From assembly GCA_946478775.1 (NCBI GenBank), contig CAMLDR010000117.1:1-13550 (forward strand): a stretch of DNA of 13,550 bases, read 5' to 3'. Origin of the DNA: an uncultured Flavobacteriales bacterium (GTDB lineage: Bacteria > Bacteroidota > Bacteroidia > Flavobacteriales > Crocinitomicaceae). Under the pieces are notes generated by a model. It was given only the letters and a program-made list of their open reading frames with translations. It did not search any database and had not been told where the DNA came from. The translations under genes and the position numbers were made by a program. Within the stretch, counting starts at the first letter, position 1. Each line of letters opens with the position of its first letter. This document shows, one piece after another, positions 7,919 to 13,550 of the stretch.

Positions 7919-8044
7919 GGGAGAGATACTCGATTTTGTTGAGGATCAGTTCCTTAATCTTCACTCACAATGCTCGCATAGTAACCCGGGTAAGCAATTG
8001 GGTCATTTAACGTCTTTTATGCACCACCATCCGACTTTTTGACT

Positions 8045-8052
8045 TAACTTTG
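8045..8052 (+). promoter_or_regulatory. Bacteroidota -7 promoter box TAACTTTG
   Basis: TAACTTTG is an exact match to the TAnnTTTG consensus and is followed by GCACC, a context common at Bacteroidota start sites. The upstream -33 element is weak (TTTATG near 8016-8021, about 23 bases away). A start site near 8058-8060 would give a leader of about 40 bases to the ATG at 8101. The box also shows that the in-frame TTG at 8050 cannot be the translation start, since it lies inside the promoter. Confidence 0.6.
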
Positions 8053-8100
8053 CACCTGCGTAAGAGACCACTATTTGCAATAAATTTAATGAATGGTGTA

Positions 8101-9945
8101 ATGAACAACTTTTCCTCCTTAATTCTCCTGGGTGCAATATCCGTATTTTCTTCGTTCGGACAAACCGGTCCTGCTGGTGTAGGAAGCCCTGCAACGAATG
8201 TGCTCTGGCTAAAAGCTGATGCCGGAACAAGTACTTCCACCAATGGTTCTCCTGTTTCTTCCTGGACTGATCAATCCGGTAACGGGGTGGTATTAAACCA
8301 AAATACAGCAGCTCAACGGCCTTTATTTGTAAGCTCTTTGATGAATGGCTATCCTTCCATTGAATTTGACAACAACGGTTCTTCCGGACAAAACGATTAT
8401 TTCATCGCTCCGGATAATCCCATTTTTGACAATACGAACGGCTACAGCTTTTTTACAGTAACACGTATGAAAGGATTTGGGGATGCCCAGGCCATTATCA
8501 GTAAACGCAATAATGTGGGAAACGAAGAAGCTTTCATGCTTTTCTATTATACTGGGAGCCGATTCTATTTGGATATTGACAACGATAACAACCGCTTTTC
8601 AAATGGCGTTGCAAGCACAATCAATACCAACAAAATCTACGATGTTTTCTACGACGGGACATTACTGCCTCCTCAGCGTTCTACCATTTTCGACCAGGAA
8701 GTATTACAAATAACAAGTACAGAAGGCAGTGCCTCAATTGCAGATAAAAATTCACCTTTACTGATTGGAGCAACCCATTCAAATGACCCGAGACCATTCA
8801 ACGGATACATTTCTGAGATCATTATGTACCGCACGAAATTAAATGATGCACAACGCACCATTATCAATAATCACTTGTCCTCAAAATACGATATTCCCCT
8901 GAGTTCAAATGATTGGTATGCAGGTGATAACCCGGCTAACGGAAATTATGATCGCGATGTTTCGGGAATCGGAAGAGATGCAACAGGGTTGACAAATCCA
9001 TCCTTCGATCCGTCCACTTCTGCAGGAATGGGAATGCAATCTGTTTCGGGTCTTGACAACAATGATTACATCCTTGCGGGACATGCTTTCCCTACAAACA
9101 CCGAGATCACCACAGACATTGCCGGGATCACAGGAACAAATATTTCCCGCTGGCAGCGCATTTGGTACTTTGATGTGGCCAATACCGGTGCAGCCAATGT
9201 TGTGAACATCTCATTTGATATGAGCGACGCAGGAATGACCGGTGCAAACCTCGGAGCTACTTCCAATTACATTTTGGTTTACCGTGCTGCGCAAACAGGG
9301 CCATGGACAGAAATTGCAGCAGCCAACTCCATTGCAGGAGATCAGATCCTGTTTACCAATCAAAGCATTACACTGGATGGGTATTATACCCTGGCTACCA
9401 AAGATTACATTCTAAGCCCATTGCCGGTTGAATTGGTTTTGTTCGATGCTGTTTTGGTAAATGACCGCCAGGTTGCCGTAAGCTGGCAGACTGCAAGCGA
9501 ATTCAACAGCAGCTATTTTGATGTTTTGAGATCTGATGACGGTGAAAACTGGTCAAGTATCGGAACCGTTCCGGCTCAAGGAACTTCTCAAACAGTTATT
9601 GATTATGCATTGATGGATCAGGCACCATTAACTGGAGTTTCATACTATCGTTTGAAGCAGGTTGACCAAAACGGCTCGTTCCATTTGTCTGATATTCGAT
9701 CCGTCAATAACAGCCCTAAAGTAAACCAGGTAACCATTTACCCGAATCCAACAGATAAAGGCTTGGTAACGATTGTTTCCGATGACCCGATTTCGAGCTT
9801 ATTTGTTTACAACGCACTCGGACAAGTGGTTTTCGAAACAAAACTTGATTCGGATGACACGTATTTATTGGATGCGCAAACCTTCGAATCCGGAATGTAC
9901 TGGATCAATCTGAACGGAGAGAACTATAAACTGATTGTCCGATAA
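8101..9945 (+). CDS. Secreted T9SS cargo protein with lectin-like (ConA/LamG-type) domain
   Basis: The 614-residue product starts with a signal peptide (MNNFSSLILL, hydrophobic stretch, cleavage near FGQ at ~21). Residues about 30-265 contain the VLWLKAD start and the GYISEIIMYRTKLND segment typical of concanavalin/LamG-like beta-sandwich domains in Bacteroidota surface proteins. A second beta-rich region (about 265-435, beginning SSNDWYAGDNPANGNYDRDVSGIGRD) follows. Then comes a fibronectin-III-like unit (about 441-535: LPVELVLFDA, SWQTASEFNSSYFDVLRS, YYRLKQ) and a type A T9SS sorting domain (about 541-614: VTIYPNPTDKG, LFVYNALGQVV, GMYWINLNG, ending KLIVR). It should be exported through the outer membrane and attached to or released from the cell surface; the ligand is unknown. 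An in-frame ATG at 8089 would add four residues; 8101 gives the cleaner signal peptide. A TAACTTTG promoter lies 48 bases upstream. Confidence 0.85.
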   Translation: MNNFSSLILLGAISVFSSFGQTGPAGVGSPATNVLWLKADAGTSTSTNGSPVSSWTDQSGNGVVLNQNTAAQRPLFVSSLMNGYPSIEFDNNGSSGQNDYFIAPDNPIFDNTNGYSFFTVTRMKGFGDAQAIISKRNNVGNEEAFMLFYYTGSRFYLDIDNDNNRFSNGVASTINTNKIYDVFYDGTLLPPQRSTIFDQEVLQITSTEGSASIADKNSPLLIGATHSNDPRPFNGYISEIIMYRTKLNDAQRTIINNHLSSKYDIPLSSNDWYAGDNPANGNYDRDVSGIGRDATGLTNPSFDPSTSAGMGMQSVSGLDNNDYILAGHAFPTNTEITTDIAGITGTNISRWQRIWYFDVANTGAANVVNISFDMSDAGMTGANLGATSNYILVYRAAQTGPWTEIAAANSIAGDQILFTNQSITLDGYYTLATKDYILSPLPVELVLFDAVLVNDRQVAVSWQTASEFNSSYFDVLRSDDGENWSSIGTVPAQGTSQTVIDYALMDQAPLTGVSYYRLKQVDQNGSFHLSDIRSVNNSPKVNQVTIYPNPTDKGLVTIVSDDPISSLFVYNALGQVVFETKLDSDDTYLLDAQTFESGMYWINLNGENYKLIVR

Positions 9946-9956
9946 ATATTATCAAT

Positions 9957-10004
9957 ACTCCTCCTCCAATTCAACACTTTAAAAGTGTGAGTGTGAGGAG
10001 GAGT
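9957..10004. terminator. Nested hairpin between convergent genes, probable bidirectional terminator
   Basis: ACTCCTCCTC (9957-9966) pairs perfectly with GAGGAGGAGT (9995-10004). Inside the loop, ACACT (9974-9978) pairs with AGTGT (9984-9988). The structure begins 11 bases after the T9SS gene stop and ends 9 bases before the stop of the minus-strand phosphatase gene. There is no long T run on either side, so termination strength is uncertain. GTGTGA occurs in tandem at 9985-9996 and again at 10003-10008. Confidence 0.6.
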
Positions 10005-10013
10005 GTGAAGTGT

Positions 10014-10868
10014 TTAAATCTTAATTCCAACTACACAAATATCATCTACCTGTTCCTGCTTTCCTTTCCAGTTATTGTAGTGAAAAAGCAGTTCTGTACG
10101 TTGTTCCCACAATTCAAACTCACAAATGGAAGTCAGCAAATTCCGGAATCGTTGCCGGTTGAATTTTTTGACATTCTCCCCACCGAACTGGTCTGTATAC
10201 CCATCTGAAAACAGGTAAAACTGATCTCCTTCCTGCAGGTCGAAATGAATGGTCTCAAACTCTTTCGTTTCCTTCGAAGCATGCCCGATTGAATCTGCTC
10301 CTTTTTTAAATTCTACCAATTCACCGTCTCTTACAAGGATCATAGGTCTTCCTGCACCGCAAAACGATCCTTTCATTTGAGAGAGATTGAACTTACAAAA
10401 AACCAGGTCCATTCCATCGCGGGTAGTTCCTTCGGTTAAATGCTCATTGAAGAGACTCGTTAATTCACAGTCCAGTAATTCCACAATTTTTGCAGGATCA
10501 GAAAGCCCTTCCAGACGGATAATTTGTCGAAGCAGGGCATTCCCGGCAATATTGACCATTGCTCCGGGGACACCGTGACCGGTGCAATCACCTACTGCAA
10601 AATAGATGTCATCGTGGTGTTGGAAGATCCAGTAGAAATCGCCGCTTACAATGTCTTTTGGCTGAAAAATCACAAAGGCATCTGAAAAGATGTTCTGAAA
10701 AATTTGTTCGTTGGGTAAAATACTGCGTTGTAAGCTGCCTGCGTAGCGCATACTTTCATGCAATCTTTCAGCCTGTTGTTCCAGGTAGGCAATTCGACCG
10801 GCAAGTTCTACGGAAACCGAAACGGAGTCTGATAAGGGAACTTGCTCTTCCAAAACGAGCGTGTTCAT
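10014..10868 (-). CDS. SpoIIE/RsbU-type PP2C serine phosphatase, stand-alone
   Basis: This 284-residue protein has a short N-terminal helix that may form a coiled coil (about 20-40), the linker RYAGSLQRSILP (41-52) that commonly precedes SpoIIE domains, and then a complete SpoIIE/PP2C catalytic domain. The metal-binding positions are present: D77 in SGDFYW, D94 with GHG in VGDCTGHGVPGA (92-103), D154 in DGMDLVFC, D212 in FSDGYTD and D265/D266 in QVDDICVV near the C-terminus. Such enzymes remove phosphate from serine or threonine, classically from anti-anti-sigma (STAS) proteins in partner-switching pathways. No sensor domain (PAS, GAF, TPR, 7TM) is fused here, and no STAS or RsbW-like kinase gene is adjacent, so substrate and signal are unknown. 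The protein is cytoplasmic (no signal peptide). The gene stands alone, with a long leader upstream. Confidence 0.9.
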   Translation of the reverse strand: MNTLVLEEQVPLSDSVSVSVELAGRIAYLEQQAERLHESMRYAGSLQRSILPNEQIFQNIFSDAFVIFQPKDIVSGDFYWIFQHHDDIYFAVGDCTGHGVPGAMVNIAGNALLRQIIRLEGLSDPAKIVELLDCELTSLFNEHLTEGTTRDGMDLVFCKFNLSQMKGSFCGAGRPMILVRDGELVEFKKGADSIGHASKETKEFETIHFDLQEGDQFYLFSDGYTDQFGGENVKKFNRQRFRNLLTSICEFELWEQRTELLFHYNNWKGKQEQVDDICVVGIKI

Positions 10869-10900
10869 CGTGTAAAAAATAAAATTGAAAAAATGATTGT

Positions 10901-10933
10901 TTGTTGAGGTGTTTTCAGAGGTTCAACAACCTC
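10901..10933 (-). other. Possible structured 5' leader of the phosphatase gene
   Basis: On the minus strand GAGGTT and AACCTC (10933-10928 and 10923-10918) form a 6-bp hairpin with a 4-base loop. A competing 7-bp helix is possible between TTGTTGA (10929-10923) and TCAACAA (10907-10901). The two cannot form together. The segment lies 33-65 bases upstream of the ATG. It matches no riboswitch class I know; a chance occurrence is possible. Confidence 0.3.
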
Positions 10934-11030
10934 CATAGCGTTTTAGACCCTGCAGAAATGGGTCATGATACGCATTCGCCAAATGGAATGGCACGTAAAA
11001 TTTCGATATGATGAAATGAAATTCACGAAA

Positions 11031-11038
11031 CAAAACTA
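11031..11038 (-). promoter_or_regulatory. Candidate -7 promoter box TAGTTTTG for the phosphatase gene
   Basis: Read on the minus strand the sequence is TAGTTTTG, an exact match to TAnnTTTG. No good TTTG is seen about 19 bases upstream, so the -33 part is weak. A start a few bases downstream would give a leader of about 155 bases before the ATG at 10868. The 290-base gap 10869-11158 otherwise contains the possible leader hairpin (10901-10933) and the palindromic block (11075-11166). Confidence 0.4.
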
Positions 11039-11074
11039 CACAATTTTTCAATTGCTCTACCCTTTGGATAGATT

Positions 11075-11166
11075 AAAAATAGTAGGGTTGATCCCGTGCG
11101 TGCGGGATTCCGCCCCTACCGGTTGAATTATTCTTATACGTGATGAATCGCGCACCTACTATTTTT
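11075..11166. repeat. Nested palindromic block, possible REP/MITE-like element or terminator
   Basis: AAAAATAGTAGG (11075-11086) is perfectly inverted as CCTACTATTTTT (11155-11166). Inside, GTAGGG (11082-11087) is inverted as CCCTAC (11114-11119), and ATCCCG (11091-11096) as CGGGAT (11103-11108) around a TGCGTG loop. The GC-rich core 11082-11119 differs in composition from the AT-rich flanks. The right arm contains the TAG stop of the minus-strand oxidoreductase gene, and the A run at 11075-11079 reads as a U tract on that strand, so the block may also act as its terminator. No target-site duplication is apparent. Whether it is dispersed cannot be judged from one copy. Confidence 0.5.
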
Positions 11167-11794
11167 GGGTCAAAACCTCCTTGATCGTCTGTTCAAAATG
11201 TTCAATTGGCTGAGCTCCCGAAATGGCGTATTTCCGGTCGAATACAAAGAAAGGAACACCGCGAACACCGATTTGCTGCCCTTCGGAAATATCGTTCCTT
11301 ACGGCATCTGCAAAGCGTCTTTCATCTTCCAGAACCTCTTTAATATCCAAAGCATTCAATCCAACTCCAACAGCCAATTCCATCAACGTGACCTGGTCAT
11401 TCAGATCTCTTCCGTCTGTGAAATAGGCTTTAAAAAAGGTTTCTTCCATGGCATCACCCAAGCCCTTTGTCTTTGCCAATTGAATGATGCGATGGGCATC
11501 GAATGAATTTGAAATGACTGCTTTTTCGAACTGATAGTCGAGTCCTGCTTCAGCGGCACGGTTTACCACCCCGGAATGCATTTGCCTGGATTCCTCCAAT
11601 GAGATTCCTTTGCGTTCAGCCAGGTATTCGTAAACGTTCTTGCCCGGCTGAGAAGTCATTGTCGGGTCCAGCTGGAAGCTTTTCCACTCAATTTCAAACT
11701 GTTCATTCGGAAATGCCCTCAATGCCGCTTCCAGATGTCTTTTCCCAATATAGCAAAACGGACACATGATGTCCGACCAAATTTCAATTTTCAT
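11159..11794 (-). CDS. DsbA-family thioredoxin-fold oxidoreductase, FrnE-like
   Basis: This 211-residue protein has the layout of the cytoplasmic FrnE/2-hydroxychromene-2-carboxylate isomerase-like branch of the DsbA family. It begins with a thioredoxin beta strand (MKIEIWSDIM) and the redox motif CPFC (C11, C14) followed by YIGK. The middle (about 55-150) is an all-helical insertion, including SFDAHRIIQLAKTKGLGDAMEE. The C-terminal thioredoxin part has GVRGVPFFVFDRKYAISGAQ (176-195), where P181 is the expected cis-proline facing the active site. There is no signal peptide, so it probably acts in the cytoplasm on thiols or disulfides; the substrate is unknown. The stop TAG lies inside the inverted repeat at 11155-11166. 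A strong promoter match ends 5 bases before the ATG, suggesting a leaderless transcript. The gene follows the hydrolase gene by 29 bp. Confidence 0.9.
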   Translation of the reverse strand: MKIEIWSDIMCPFCYIGKRHLEAALRAFPNEQFEIEWKSFQLDPTMTSQPGKNVYEYLAERKGISLEESRQMHSGVVNRAAEAGLDYQFEKAVISNSFDAHRIIQLAKTKGLGDAMEETFFKAYFTDGRDLNDQVTLMELAVGVGLNALDIKEVLEDERRFADAVRNDISEGQQIGVRGVPFFVFDRKYAISGAQPIEHFEQTIKEVLTQK

Positions 11795-11799
11795 GGGAA

Positions 11800-11828
11800 C
11801 AAAGTTACTTCAATTTACCCTGGTCAAT
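11800..11828 (-). promoter_or_regulatory. Bacteroidota promoter (ATTG-N17-TAACTTTG), apparently leaderless
   Basis: On the minus strand ATTG (11828-11825) is followed after 17 bases by TAACTTTG (11807-11800). This fits the TTTG / TAnnTTTG consensus with one mismatch in the -33 element. The ATG of the oxidoreductase is at 11794, only 5 bases past the box, so transcription should start at or next to the start codon. The -33 element overlaps the TGA stop of the upstream hydrolase gene. Confidence 0.6.
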
Positions 11829-12507
11829 ACGAACTTAACAATTGTTCTGCCAGTTCCTCAGAGGAAACCAGGTTTATCGGATGCTGCCACTCTTCCCTTT
11901 CCAGGTAGACTCCATTTCCGAGCAGGTGCTGCACTTCCATTGTCTCCTTTTCCGTTACCATCGTGTCATTTGAGCCACGCATCAATAGAACCGGAATCTG
12001 GATGTGGTGAAAGTCATACGGTTTTAATGACGGTTTTTTTCCAAGTTCCAGCATCATTTTTGCCGTTTTTTGAAGGACTGTTTTCCATTCGCTTTCCCCG
12101 TGAATGGATTTCAGGTAAGCTGCAAAATCAGGTACTTTTTCTTCGATCTTTTCGGCATTCAGCATTTTCGCTTCTTTTTCGGCACTTTCGGGGTTCCAGT
12201 CAAATTTGGTTCCGAGCGTGACGATTTTTTCAAAGCTGTTTGCTTCGAGGCTTTCCAGTTTCAGGGCTACATAACCACCCATGCTGTATCCGAATACCAG
12301 GGGTTTCTCCAATTCATTCTGAACCATGAACTCTTTCAGGTTTTGCGCAAAATGTTCGATTGAGTAATCCATCTCCGTGACAGCCTTAGTTCCATGGCCG
12401 GCGAAATCAAGCGTATAGACATTGAAATGGCTGTTCAATTGGGAAATCAACTGTTCGAATTGAGATTTGGCCCCAAGCGCGCCGTGAAGAATGATCAAGT
12501 TTTTCAT
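11824..12507 (-). CDS. Alpha/beta hydrolase
   Basis: This 227-residue protein has a full alpha/beta-hydrolase fold signature: oxyanion-hole motif HGALG (8-12) after the first strand, DFAGHG (34-39), the nucleophile elbow GYSMGG with S75 as nucleophile (73-78), the likely acid D181 in MRGSNDTMV, and the likely catalytic H209 in EEWQHPINLV. The cap region (about 105-165) is short and helical. The size and the 'HG-GxSxGG-D-H' layout resemble MenH/YbgB-like and general esterase families, but substrate specificity cannot be read from the sequence. No signal peptide is present, so it is probably cytoplasmic. It lies 29 bp before the oxidoreductase gene on the same strand, which appears to have its own promoter. 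Its own start lies immediately after a possible promoter box overlapping the upstream terminator. Confidence 0.9.
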   Translation of the reverse strand: MKNLIILHGALGAKSQFEQLISQLNSHFNVYTLDFAGHGTKAVTEMDYSIEHFAQNLKEFMVQNELEKPLVFGYSMGGYVALKLESLEANSFEKIVTLGTKFDWNPESAEKEAKMLNAEKIEEKVPDFAAYLKSIHGESEWKTVLQKTAKMMLELGKKPSLKPYDFHHIQIPVLLMRGSNDTMVTEKETMEVQHLLGNGVYLEREEWQHPINLVSSEELAEQLLSSY

Positions 12508-12510
12508 ATG

Positions 12511-12518
12511 CGAAGATA
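12511..12518 (-). promoter_or_regulatory. Possible -7 box TATCTTCG upstream of the hydrolase gene
   Basis: On the minus strand TATCTTCG differs once from TAnnTTTG and ends 3 bases before the ATG at 12507. It overlaps the U tract of the terminator of the preceding gene. No -33 element is found at normal spacing (a TTG is 24 bases away). The call rests mostly on the need for a promoter after a terminator. Confidence 0.25.
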
Positions 12519-12553
12519 AAAAGAAATCCGCCTGTAAGCTTACAAGCGGATTT
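12518..12553 (-). terminator. Rho-independent terminator of the T9SS repeat-protein gene
   Basis: AAATCCGC (12524-12531) pairs with GCGGATTT (12546-12553), and inside it the 12-base palindrome TGTAAGCTTACA (12533-12544) continues the stem after one C-A mismatch. Read on the minus strand the hairpin is followed by TTTCTTTTTATC, a U-rich tract. It begins 14 bases past the TAA stop at 12568-12570. Confidence 0.85.
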
Positions 12554-12567
12554 ACTATTTGTTTTTA

Positions 12568-13550
12568 TTATTGTTTTACAACTCGCTGAACGTGGTGTCC
12601 GGTCGAATTTTTGAGATCAAACAAATAAGTTCCTCGTTCAAAGTTCTGCAAGGAAATTGTTTCCTGGTTTTGAATTTTATGTGCTAATATCACTTTCCCC
12701 TGAACATCGTAAACCGTCAATTCAGCATCTGATCCTGAGAAAGAGACATGAACAACTTCAGTACTTGGATTCGGATAAATCTCAAAGAGATTCTTACCGA
12801 TATCTGTTAATCCAGCCGTGGAAACCGAACCGTTGTTGAAGTAAATGGCTTCCGTTACCGTAAAATATTCTCCTGCCGATTTAAACGGACAGAACACGCT
12901 TAGCTGCAGCCAGTAAACTCCGTTTCCGTTGTTAAGAACGTAAGTCGTTGTATCGAAATTCGATCCGTTCGAGTCTACAATGTTCCAGATTACGTTTACG
13001 GTATTTCCGGTTGCCCAGATCGAATCGATGTAAGCGGTGTCAATTCCATTGTAATAAATATCACAGTTCGTCATCGTGATACCCAAAGAATCCAATGCCA
13101 GGGAATCAATAAACGGATTGTTGAAGACAAAATTCGAATCTACCGGAATCACTACCGGAATTGAAAGCGTATCTCCACAATTGTCCGTTATGTGTAAATC
13201 ATATACACCGTCACACAGATCCGCTACCAAGGAGTATCCGCTTGAAGTAAGGACTTGTGAACCATTATCGAAATCCAGTTCGAAGTCAGTATTTCCGGAA
13301 ACGGTTATCGCTGCTTCTCCCACACAGGCATTTGCATCGGAAGGGAAAACAAATACATTTTCAACAAGCAATTGAAGAGATGGGATGATTGTCAGGTTCA
13401 AAGTAACGGTCGAATCGCAACCCGCTGCATTCTGCAAAACAACCGTTGGTGTATTCGTAGAAGCTGTGTAGGTGTTTCCATCAATCCAATCATACGAATC
13501 ACAAGCAGTCTGAACATCTGTTCCCGAATTGGAATGTGTGATCGTTAAAT
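12568..13550 (-). CDS. T9SS-exported repeat protein, C-terminal part (5' end outside the window)
   Basis: The frame is open from the window edge (13550) to the TAA at 12568-12570; about 327 codons are seen and the start lies beyond the window. The first visible part reads SYDWIDGNTYTASTN and then NAAGCDSTVTLNLTI. This is one unit of the 'CDSYxWxdGxTYTxSTN...GCDSxxTLNLTI' repeat found in tandem in large Bacteroidota surface proteins, so several units probably lie upstream. Next comes a beta-rich region (about 13375-12830), including a VIWNIVDSNGSNFDTTTYVL segment. The last ~75 codons are a type A T9SS sorting domain: LFEIYPNPSTEVVHVSF, ELTVYDVQGKVI, GTYLFDLKN and the ending HVQRVVKQ. The protein should be exported and displayed or released at the cell surface; an adhesin-like role is inference. 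The TTG at 13437 is internal. Confidence 0.85.
   Translation of the reverse strand, partial: LTITHSNSGTDVQTACDSYDWIDGNTYTASTNTPTVVLQNAAGCDSTVTLNLTIIPSLQLLVENVFVFPSDANACVGEAAITVSGNTDFELDFDNGSQVLTSSGYSLVADLCDGVYDLHITDNCGDTLSIPVVIPVDSNFVFNNPFIDSLALDSLGITMTNCDIYYNGIDTAYIDSIWATGNTVNVIWNIVDSNGSNFDTTTYVLNNGNGVYWLQLSVFCPFKSAGEYFTVTEAIYFNNGSVSTAGLTDIGKNLFEIYPNPSTEVVHVSFSGSDAELTVYDVQGKVILAHKIQNQETISLQNFERGTYLFDLKNSTGHHVQRVVKQ

Noticed and set aside
7915..7957. TTAAGG / CCTTAA inverted repeat after the orphan lipoprotein gene
   Set aside because: Six AT-rich pairs with a 31-base loop and no T run; likely chance.
8050..8100. TTG start at 8050 (or ATG at 8089) for the T9SS cargo gene
   Set aside because: The TTG lies inside the TAACTTTG promoter box. 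The ATG at 8101 gives the cleanest signal peptide; 8089 remains a minor alternative.
1..13550. Defence system, prophage, insertion sequence, CRISPR array, tRNA or rRNA
   Set aside because: No gene, repeat spacing or conserved RNA core of these types was seen on either strand; most of the window is ordinary coding sequence.

Overview
The window looks like chromosomal DNA from a member of the Bacteroidota, most likely the order Flavobacteriales. The signs are a GldH gliding-motility lipoprotein, two secreted proteins with type IX secretion system (T9SS) type A C-terminal sorting domains, lipoboxes of the form LGSC/FTSC/SSC, a DUF4292 lipoprotein, and promoter boxes of the Bacteroidota type TAnnTTTG. 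A Crocinitomicaceae/Fluviicola-like source would fit the gene content, but this is only a guess. I see no transposase, phage gene, CRISPR array, tRNA or rRNA.

Bases 1-7109 (+ strand) form one tightly packed run of seven co-directional genes: a RicT/PSP1-family protein (5' end outside the window), gldH, dut (dUTPase), a sugar-phosphate nucleotidyltransferase, a TPR lipoprotein, a DUF4292 lipoprotein and an EnvC-like degenerate LytM protein. Junctions are 20-bp overlap, 4 bp, 8 bp, 1-bp overlap (TGATG), 20-bp overlap and 26-bp overlap. This is almost certainly an operon. It mixes housekeeping (dut, ricT) with cell-envelope functions: gliding/T9SS, nucleotide-sugar supply, outer-membrane lipoproteins and septal murein hydrolase activation.

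Bases 7110-9945 (+) hold two separately transcribed genes: an unrecognised lipoprotein with two C-terminal membrane segments, and a 614-residue T9SS cargo protein with a lectin-like N-terminal region. The second is preceded by a clear TAACTTTG promoter box. A strong nested hairpin at about 9957-10004 separates it from the convergent genes that follow.

Bases 10014-13550 (- strand) carry a stand-alone SpoIIE/RsbU-type PP2C phosphatase with a long, possibly structured leader; a DsbA/FrnE-type thioredoxin-fold oxidoreductase; an alpha/beta hydrolase; and the C-terminal part of a large T9SS-exported repeat protein whose 5' end lies beyond the window. Between the phosphatase and the oxidoreductase lies a palindromic block (11075-11166) that resembles a dispersed repeat and supplies the oxidoreductase stop codon.

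I did not find a clearly new defence or biosynthetic system. The items most worth following up are the DUF4292/TPR-lipoprotein/EnvC module, the palindromic element, the apparently leaderless promoters and the orphan membrane lipoprotein.
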